Origin: a virus
IMG/VR virus record: IMGVR_UViG_3300048509_000049
Location: 1 to 36,681 of that record
Strand: one strand, 5' to 3'
Length of the DNA stretch: 36,681 nucleotides
In this document: positions 31,886 through 36,681 of the stretch, piece after piece
Position numbering within the stretch: the stretch's first letter is position 1
Layout: each line of letters starts with the position of its first letter
Position numbers and translations under genes: made by a program
The notes under the pieces: generated by a model
Seen by the model: only the letters and a program-made list of their open reading frames with translations
Databases searched by the model: none
What the model was told of the DNA's origin: nothing

Positions 31886-32110
31886 ATGAAAGCAAAGGAA
31901 GCTAACATATTATCATTTAAGATTCTTGTCAATCATTCGGGAGCCATCCTAACGGAACTGGGTGGCTTACCCGAAGACAGACTTCACGAAATATTTAAGG
32001 GAGATGAACTGATTCTAATTCGGAAAATTATTAGGGAAACAAAACCCAAATTAGAACCAATCCATAACTACCTTGAAAAAGAATTGACAGCCTTTATGTC
32101 TACCACTTAA
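31886..32110 (+). CDS. Last rightward gene, small helical protein
   Basis: A 74-residue protein, MKAKEANILSFKILVNHSGA and onward, largely helical. AAGGA seven bases upstream favours 31886 over the ATG at 31880. Its last 11 bases overlap the end of the convergent minus-strand gene at 32100. No terminator is seen. Family not recognised. Confidence 0.65.
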   Translation: MKAKEANILSFKILVNHSGAILTELGGLPEDRLHEIFKGDELILIRKIIRETKPKLEPIHNYLEKELTAFMSTT

Positions 32111-32387
32111 CCTTATTAGCCCAAAATGCCGCAGACATCTTACCTTTCTTGATGTTCTTAGCATGGCGGGCTTTAAAGCTTTTACGCTTAGCCTTCATTC
32201 TTGCAGACTCTCCTGCTTTAGGCTTACCTGCAGTTGATGCACCCTTCTCACCAAAACGAATAGTCTTGATTTTATCACCTTCTTTTGCTACTACTATGTG
32301 TGATTTCTTAGGGTGGTTAGGTGTACGCTTAGGTTTATTAAACCCTGATACACCTGCTCTTGCTAATCGTGGGTCTTTCTTCTTCAT
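32100..32387 (-). CDS. Very basic conserved phage protein
   Basis: A 95-residue protein, MKKKDPRLARAGVSGFNKPK then RTPNHPKKSHIVVAKEGDK, ending SAAFWANKVKW. The mix of KTIRFGEKGA and RMKAKRKSFKARHAKNIKKG is one I recall from many environmental phages, where it is unnamed. The charge predicts DNA or RNA binding. It starts with an ATGA overlap with the previous gene. It ends tail-to-tail with the rightward operon. It is one of four consecutive basic proteins. Confidence 0.75.
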   Translation of the reverse strand: MKKKDPRLARAGVSGFNKPKRTPNHPKKSHIVVAKEGDKIKTIRFGEKGASTAGKPKAGESARMKAKRKSFKARHAKNIKKGKMSAAFWANKVKW

Positions 32388-32629
32388 CGTTTCTTCCCCT
32401 TATGTAAGCCATGTTTAGCATGTTGCTTGCCTTTCTTAGTGGCTGCTCTTTTTTTCTTATTGGCTGCTGCTAGTTTCTTTCTTCCTGCAGCAGTGGACTT
32501 AAGCTTAGCAATAGTTTTCTTAGGTGCATATACCTCACCAGTTTTTGAAGACTTCTTGCCGCTTGCTGTAGTCCACTTCTGAGCAGTCCACTTCTTTAAA
32601 GACCTTTGTGGTTTACGTAGTGCTGTCAT
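32384..32629 (-). CDS. Very basic small protein, DUF6321-like
   Basis: An 81-residue protein, MTALRKPQRSLKKWTAQKWT followed by SGKKSSKTGEVYAPKKTIAK and a Lys/Ala/His-rich end (HAKHGLHKGKKR). The WTxxKWTTxSGKKSSKTGExY pattern resembles DUF6321 proteins; the name is from memory. It overlaps the upstream gene (TAATG) and the downstream gene (ATGA). Probably binds nucleic acid. Confidence 0.7.
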   Translation of the reverse strand: MTALRKPQRSLKKWTAQKWTTASGKKSSKTGEVYAPKKTIAKLKSTAAGRKKLAAANKKKRAATKKGKQHAKHGLHKGKKR

Positions 32630-32808
32630 TACTTGTACCCTCCACCTGCTTTCTTATATTCTCTAGCTAACATCTGCGCTTTCCTAGCTGACCACTGTCC
32701 TGCATTACCGCCTCGACTACCCGCTTTAATTTTATTAAAGAGGTTCTTACGCATTGTTGGCTTAGTGTAGTTTCCTGCCTTGTTTACTGTAGATTTTTTG
32801 GTGGCCAT
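32629..32808 (-). CDS. Very basic small protein, DUF5872-like
   Basis: A 59-residue protein, MATKKSTVNKAGNYTKPTMR then KAGSRGGNAGQWSARKAQML and an end of KKAGGGYK. The GxxGQWSARKAQ core is one I associate with DUF5872, common in marine phages and giant viruses; the name is from memory. It begins six bases after the H1-like gene and overlaps the next start by three bases. Confidence 0.7.
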   Translation of the reverse strand: MATKKSTVNKAGNYTKPTMRKNLFNKIKAGSRGGNAGQWSARKAQMLAREYKKAGGGYK

Positions 32809-32814
32809 AATGTA

Positions 32815-33717
32815 CTACCGTCTACGCATTCTTCGCATTGGTCTACGTGAAGGTGCTCTACGTACAGGTGCTCTACGTGTAGGTGCTCTACGTGTAGGTG
32901 CTCTACGTGAAGGTGCTCTACGCTTACGTGCTTTACGCTTACGTGCTGCTATTGCTGCAGCTCGTCTACGTGCCATCATTACTGGGTCTCGGCTACTTAT
33001 AGGTGCTCTGCGTGAAGGTGCTCTACGCTTACGTGCTAACATTATAGCTTTTTTACGTGCTGCTGCTAATTGAGCAGGTGTCATACGGCTAAACGTCCGA
33101 GGAGTTGAGCCAACTGCAGGTCTACTTATACGGCCTCTACGTGCTGCTGCTACTGCTCTGCCTTGAGCCATTCTTGCCGCACGGCTACGATTTCCTGTAC
33201 CACTATTTTTTCTTTGTCTAGCTAAAGCTCGTCTACGTGCTGCTGCCATTTGTGCTCTGCGTTGAGCTGCTGTAGGCGCTCTGCGCTTAGCTGCAAGCTC
33301 TCTAGCCTTACGTGCACCAGTTACAGTAGACATAATACGAGGCGTTTTTCCTCCGGCTCTACGCTTAGCTGCCGCCATCTGTGCTCGTTTTTGAGCGAGT
33401 GTCATGCGACCTCTACGCTTAGCTGCTGCTAGTTGAGCTGCTGTAGGGGCTTTACGGCTTGGTGGTACTGCTAGTCCTGTTTGACGGCTTGGTGGTACTG
33501 CTAGTCCTCGACCTTTTGCTGCAGCTTTTCGTTGGTCTCCGTACTTACGGGTCATCCCTACTATTTTGTTTGTAATAGCTCCTGCGCCTTTCTTAACCGC
33601 ACCGGCTTGAGCGTTTCCTAATAGTTTCTTCTGTGCTGCACTTAAATGTGATGCAGTCAGGTTGCCGCCCACAGCCTTTTTGGTACGCTTGGCAGGGGCT
33701 TTCTTTTTATATGGCAT
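32815..33717 (-). CDS. Histone H1/protamine-like basic repeat protein
   Basis: A 300-residue protein made of Ala, Lys and Arg with few acidic residues. It has AVPPSRxxG/K repeats near residue 75, several copies of a module such as PTAAQLAAAKRRGRMTLAQK and QRRAQMAAARRRA, and a C-terminal tail of RRAPS/T/V units in which about half the residues are Arg or Lys. Compositionally it matches H1 tails and protamines, suggesting DNA condensation or charge neutralisation, perhaps in the virion. The tail is encoded by 15-bp tandem repeats. AGGAGAG precedes the ATG. Homology to eukaryotic H1 is not implied. Confidence 0.75.
   Translation of the reverse strand: MPYKKKAPAKRTKKAVGGNLTASHLSAAQKKLLGNAQAGAVKKGAGAITNKIVGMTRKYGDQRKAAAKGRGLAVPPSRQTGLAVPPSRKAPTAAQLAAAKRRGRMTLAQKRAQMAAAKRRAGGKTPRIMSTVTGARKARELAAKRRAPTAAQRRAQMAAARRRALARQRKNSGTGNRSRAARMAQGRAVAAARRGRISRPAVGSTPRTFSRMTPAQLAAARKKAIMLARKRRAPSRRAPISSRDPVMMARRRAAAIAARKRKARKRRAPSRRAPTRRAPTRRAPVRRAPSRRPMRRMRRR
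32850..32930 (-). repeat. 15-bp tandem repeats encoding RRAPx units
   Basis: Five consecutive copies of a 15-bp unit (plus-strand reading GGTGCTCTACGTGTA and variants) encode RRAPS, RRAPT, RRAPT, RRAPV and RRAPS. A sixth and seventh copy lie near 33000-33030. The two RRAPT units are identical at the DNA level, indicating recent slippage. Confidence 0.8.
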
Positions 33718-33736
33718 AATAATCTCTCCTAAAGTT

Positions 33737-34141
33737 TTATTGGTTTCGGCTTACGCCTTTGGCTTTCTCGACAGTTCTCATAGCACCTAATCCAAGCATA
33801 CCCATAAGCACTGGCATCATTGTTGATGTATCTAATACAGGGACCGTAATGGTAGAATCGGCAACAGCAAGCGCAAAATTTGCCATCGGGATAAGAATGT
33901 ACTGACCCGCAAGTCCAAGACAACAAGTCCAACCAACAGCCGGTCTCCAACCCGACACAAATAAGCTCTTATGTGCCGCTTCTGTCTTATTAACTTCAAG
34001 TTGCGCTTTCGCAAGCTCCTGTGCGTGTTTCTCAGCCATTGTTGATAGTTCAAACGCAATCGCATTCTTCTTGTCTTTATCCTCTATAAATTTGTCTAAT
34101 AATCCTGTAACAGGTCCCACTAATGAATTTAAATTTAACAT
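33737..34141 (-). CDS. 3TM-type holin (GTA holin-like)
   Basis: A 134-residue protein. Residues 1-60 form an amphipathic and coiled-coil region (KHAQELAKAQLEVNKTEAAH). The signature SGWRPAVGWTCCLGLAGQYI begins at residue 63 and starts the first membrane helix, followed by a second near 108-122. The WRP..GW pattern is typical of the GTA_holin_3TM family. It would make the inner-membrane lesion that releases the M15 endolysin encoded nearby. The ribosome site is GAGGAT. Seven bases separate it from the coiled-coil gene upstream. Confidence 0.8.
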   Translation of the reverse strand: MLNLNSLVGPVTGLLDKFIEDKDKKNAIAFELSTMAEKHAQELAKAQLEVNKTEAAHKSLFVSGWRPAVGWTCCLGLAGQYILIPMANFALAVADSTITVPVLDTSTMMPVLMGMLGLGAMRTVEKAKGVSRNQ

Positions 34142-34148
34142 AGTATCC

Positions 34149-34625
34149 TCACTTTAAAGGGTTTGAAAGATAGTCCATACCATCCCACAAGTCCTGAATT
34201 TCCCTATTAATTGTTTTAAGTTTAGAGTCTAGCTTCTCAGCTTCAGCGGCTAGTAGTTCTGCTTTAGCTACTGTAGCCTTCATAGTCTCTATGTCTTTTT
34301 CTAATTGATTTACTTTGTCATCTACCTTTAACAGACTAGCTTGCTGCTCTGCTATTGTTTTAAGGTTGACACCTAGTTCAGCTAGTTTACCTTGAAGCTT
34401 TGAAACATCATTAGCCTCTAGCTCCTGCTCAATCAAAAGAACTTTTTCTTCGAGGGGTGTAATGTTAGGTATGAATAAACTTTCGACACCTTCTAGTCTT
34501 GAATATAAACTAGAGGCTGTCCATACACCACCGCCTATAGTAGTAGCTAAAGAAAACACAACAGCAATATAAATACCTTTTAACTTAACGCCACCAATCG
34601 TTAGTTCTGCATCAGCTAAACTCAT
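34149..34625 (-). CDS. Membrane-anchored coiled coil, spanin-like
   Basis: A 158-residue protein with one membrane helix at about residues 17-40 (GIYIAVVFSLATTIGGGVW). A long periplasmic coiled coil follows (residues of about 57-145, including VDDKVNQLEKDIETMKATVA). This layout, next to a holin and endolysin, fits an inner-membrane spanin. No overlapping lipoprotein partner with a lipobox is visible, so the role is inferred. CAGGAGA precedes the ATG, which overlaps the upstream stop. Confidence 0.6.
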   Translation of the reverse strand: MSLADAELTIGGVKLKGIYIAVVFSLATTIGGGVWTASSLYSRLEGVESLFIPNITPLEEKVLLIEQELEANDVSKLQGKLAELGVNLKTIAEQQASLLKVDDKVNQLEKDIETMKATVAKAELLAAEAEKLDSKLKTINREIQDLWDGMDYLSNPLK

Positions 34626-35461
34626 TCACATTCTCCTGTCATAAAGCATTTGTATCCTTGAGCTGTAGGGCCAGTAAGATAATACTCTGAGTCGCTACCC
34701 GCAGCTAATATGTCCGCCTCGCTTAAATATAAGTCTAGCCCCATGTCCGTAGTGCCGTTTAAATAAACAGCTGTTAGGTTCCGTGTGGTGTTGTAGCCCA
34801 TTGTTACCCACTGCTGATTAGCATCATACATAATACTTGTCTGCTCTGCGGTAGTGTTTGCGTTCTCAATACCCTGCTCTAAAAAGGCTACTGCATCTTC
34901 AGAGTTTGCTACAGATAAATAAGCTGAGGCGTTATTAGCGTGAGTTTCAATATCATCTACTGACTGATTATACGTATCTACATCTTCTTGAGAGATAGAA
35001 AGAACTTCTTGATTTGAAGACACAAACTCTAACACTTCTGCTTCTTGTGCAGGTGTAGCCGCTTCTTCAACTCTTTCAGCTACCTCTACGACTTGAACCA
35101 TTTCAATAACAACGTCAGTAAATGTCTCAACAGCGTTGCTCATTAACTCTAGCTCGTCCATAGCTTTGTTTTCTAATACAGCTTTAATGTCTCCATAGGG
35201 CTGATAGGTAGTAGCAAAGTTATTTAAAGCAGCGTTGTAAGCATCAAGTTGTTCGGTACTGATGTGCGCTGTAGTTGAAAGAGTTCCATCGCTCAGTGCA
35301 TCACCGTGATGTGCATACTCAGTAGCAGCTCCAACAAGCATAGTTCCAGTATCAATTTGATTTACAATAGCAGTAGAAGTATTCAGTAAGTTATCTAGCT
35401 CACTTGATGCTGTTGCGGAACTTAGCACTAACAGAGATAATATCTTCAGCTTGTTCTTCAT
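34622..35461 (-). CDS. Exported helical protein, unknown
   Basis: A 279-residue protein with a signal peptide (MKNKLKILSLLVLSSATASS). The mature part is acidic and mostly helical, with long Ala/Glu/Asn-rich runs (VVEVAERVEEAATPAQEAEV). A C-terminal Tyr/Gly-rich part follows, including NTTRNLTAVYLNGTTDMGL and a final CFMTGECE with two Cys. The signal peptide is coded by bases that also encode the end of the upstream exported protein (62-base overlap, different frame). GGAGAA precedes the ATG. Function unknown; a periplasmic or envelope role during lysis or superinfection control is possible. Confidence 0.7.
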   Translation of the reverse strand: MKNKLKILSLLVLSSATASSELDNLLNTSTAIVNQIDTGTMLVGAATEYAHHGDALSDGTLSTTAHISTEQLDAYNAALNNFATTYQPYGDIKAVLENKAMDELELMSNAVETFTDVVIEMVQVVEVAERVEEAATPAQEAEVLEFVSSNQEVLSISQEDVDTYNQSVDDIETHANNASAYLSVANSEDAVAFLEQGIENANTTAEQTSIMYDANQQWVTMGYNTTRNLTAVYLNGTTDMGLDLYLSEADILAAGSDSEYYLTGPTAQGYKCFMTGECE

Positions 35462-36026
35462 TTACAGTTTCTCCAATGTTTAAAATAGTATCGTACCATT
35501 CTTTAGTTTTGCGGTTATAGTCTGGGATATAAATCTCAGGCTGCATTTTAAGAGCTAGGTATGCTCTCTTTCCTGCTACTAGTCTAGAGTTTTGCAGTAT
35601 GGGGCAAGGTGTGCCTGATGTTAACATAGCCTTCCAAACCTCTAAAGACTCACACATTCTAGATACTGCTGCAACTTTCATGCCTAAGTCAGATAACAAT
35701 TTAGCATCTCTACGTCTATCACAGTTAGGGTCGATGTCGTACGTGCCGCTACTAAACCCTACGCCTACTGTTTGCAACGAGCCGCCTGAACCTTTTAAGC
35801 AAGTGTCCATACCGTTAGACATGTAGCTTGGCGTGATTGCAGAACCTACTGGGATTTCAGAACTGCTTCCTGCACCGTTGTATGTATTACTAACTGAATC
35901 GTCTTGCGTGTTGTTGTTGCTATTGGTAGTTGAGTTCTCACCGTGAAAAGTATTTAAACTACCTTCCTGAGCATTATCCGCTAACACGGACACAGACATA
36001 AACAACATAAACAAAATACGAAACAT
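35400..36026 (-). CDS. Exported cysteine-containing protein, unknown
   Basis: A 208-residue protein with signal peptide MFRILFMLFMSVSVLADNAQ. A Ser/Asn/Thr-rich linker (residues of about 30-60) leads to a domain with five Cys: DTCLKGSGGS, DPNCDRRRDAKLLSDLG, RMCESLEVWKAM and GTPCPILQNSRLVAGKRAYL supply four, plus helices at the end. I recall similar unnamed proteins in marine phages. The start at 36026 has GGAAG seven bases upstream and overlaps the endolysin stop (TAATG). It has no lipobox. Being beside the endolysin suggests envelope action. Confidence 0.7.
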   Translation of the reverse strand: MFRILFMLFMSVSVLADNAQEGSLNTFHGENSTTNSNNNTQDDSVSNTYNGAGSSSEIPVGSAITPSYMSNGMDTCLKGSGGSLQTVGVGFSSGTYDIDPNCDRRRDAKLLSDLGMKVAAVSRMCESLEVWKAMLTSGTPCPILQNSRLVAGKRAYLALKMQPEIYIPDYNRKTKEWYDTILNIGETVNEEQAEDIISVSAKFRNSIK

Positions 36027-36376
36027 TAATACTTCCACATAACAGGAGTTGTCTTACGAATGTCTACGTGAATAAACCCACGAGCCACGCCTACGCCTGT
36101 GAACCCCATAGCCAAAGCATTCTTAACTACAGCCATGCGCTGAGCCCCACCATTAACTGCGATGTCAGCGGCAATACCCTGTGCATGGGTTCCGGGCTTT
36201 GATTTTTTAGATTCTATGCTGTGCTTTTCAGAGCGATAGCCGCTAGTAATGTAGAACGGAAACCCGCAAGCAGCTCGGAGCTCATCTAGCTTGTGGATAA
36301 ACTCTTCACTCATGTTGTTTTCGTTAGTCTCTTGGCAGTTAAAATCACTCAACTTAAAATATTTAAATGTGCTCAT
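36026..36376 (-). CDS. Endolysin, M15-family peptidase
   Basis: A 116-residue protein matching the small Peptidase_M15 type. It shows SGYRS at 45-49, GTHAQGIAADIAV with His64 and Asp71, and FIHVDI with His103, giving the three expected zinc ligands. It cuts peptide cross-links of peptidoglycan. No signal peptide is present, so release depends on a holin. The start overlaps the stop of the upstream gene (ATGA). Confidence 0.88.
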   Translation of the reverse strand: MSTFKYFKLSDFNCQETNENNMSEEFIHKLDELRAACGFPFYITSGYRSEKHSIESKKSKPGTHAQGIAADIAVNGGAQRMAVVKNALAMGFTGVGVARGFIHVDIRKTTPVMWKY

Positions 36377-36681
36377 GTTATTTTGTCAAACTCCTTTTTT
36401 ACTAAGGCTAAATCTTTTTCTGTTATCTTGCCTAAATTAATTTCAACTTCTGCTCCAGAGCCTTCAGGACTTCCTAACTCTTTTGCTACGTTACGCATTT
36501 GTTTGTATGGACTGAGCCCTGCGTTTTTCATACCCTTTAAAAATCTTACTAGTTTAAATTGACCGTCAGAGTCATTAAAGTTGTACTTATCTTTAATAAC
36601 TGTATTGCCTTTATCATCTAAAGTAATACGTGCTTGACCTAAAGTAGTCTTCATAGAATATGCGGGGTCAGCTAGTTTTTT
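36373..36681 (-). CDS. C-terminal end of a large protein, 5' end outside window
   Basis: The reading frame is open from the window edge (KKLADPAYSMKTTLGQARIT) to the stop at 36373. The internal Met at 36654 is therefore probably not the start. The visible 102 residues include TLGQARITLDDKGNTVIKDK then YNFNDSDGQFKLVRFLKGM. This TLGQ...DxYNF pattern I recall at the end of large virion or transglycosylase-bearing proteins of other phages. A big structural or internal virion protein upstream is likely. Confidence 0.7.
   Translation of the reverse strand, partial: KKLADPAYSMKTTLGQARITLDDKGNTVIKDKYNFNDSDGQFKLVRFLKGMKNAGLSPYKQMRNVAKELGSPEGSGAEVEINLGKITEKDLALVKKEFDKIT

Noticed and set aside
32780-33073. 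Plus-strand frame with Leu/Arg repeats
   Set aside because: It is the antisense image of the tandem RRAPx repeats in the H1-like gene, not a separate gene.
33729-33950. Minus-strand frame of 73 codons rich in Cys and Trp
   Set aside because: It overlaps the 3TM holin in another frame, has no ribosome site, and the holin frame carries a clear family signature.

Overview
The window looks like most of the genome of a lytic, T7-like short-tailed phage (podovirus), with both ends cut inside minus-strand genes. Evidence is a terminase/portal/capsid block, a T7-type replication module (SSB, primase-helicase, family A DNA polymerase with Tyr at the position of E. coli Pol I Phe762, endonuclease I), a class II ribonucleotide reductase, and a lysis block. 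Many small proteins resemble ones I recall from uncultured marine phages. No integrase, repressor, tRNA or phage RNA polymerase is visible. The host is inferred to be a marine proteobacterium, because the promoters match the sigma-70 consensus closely; the genus cannot be read from the sequence.

Layout. (1) 17020 down to 1, minus strand: small terminase, a small HTH-like protein, large terminase, portal with a small gene overprinted on its end, an acidic head-region protein, scaffold, major capsid protein followed by a terminator, a tail adaptor-like protein, a beta-rich tail-region protein, a 1761-residue fibre, two small proteins (one a candidate holin), and an open-ended charged protein. 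(2) 17020-17776: a control region with two mirror-image sigma-70 promoters, then a roughly 600-base leader packed with about eleven hairpins. (3) 17777-22662, plus strand: early region of many tiny overlapping genes, punctuated by long hairpins, two of which share almost the same loop. (4) 22648-32110, plus strand: replication, recombination and nucleotide metabolism, ending with the ribonucleotide reductase. (5) 36681 down to 32100, minus strand: open-ended virion-type protein, M15 endolysin, two exported proteins, membrane-anchored coiled coil, 3TM holin, and four consecutive strongly basic proteins. This block converges on the replication block with an 11-base tail-to-tail overlap.

How it works together (inference): host sigma-70 RNA polymerase starts at the divergent promoters. 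The rightward transcript makes early and replication proteins and is probably cut or controlled at the long hairpins. The leftward transcript makes packaging and virion proteins. The least explained parts are the hairpin array, the repeated hairpin element, an apparent antisense promoter at 21266-21294, three dockerin-like calcium-binding modules in the fibre, the basic-protein island, and the pair of overlapping exported proteins.
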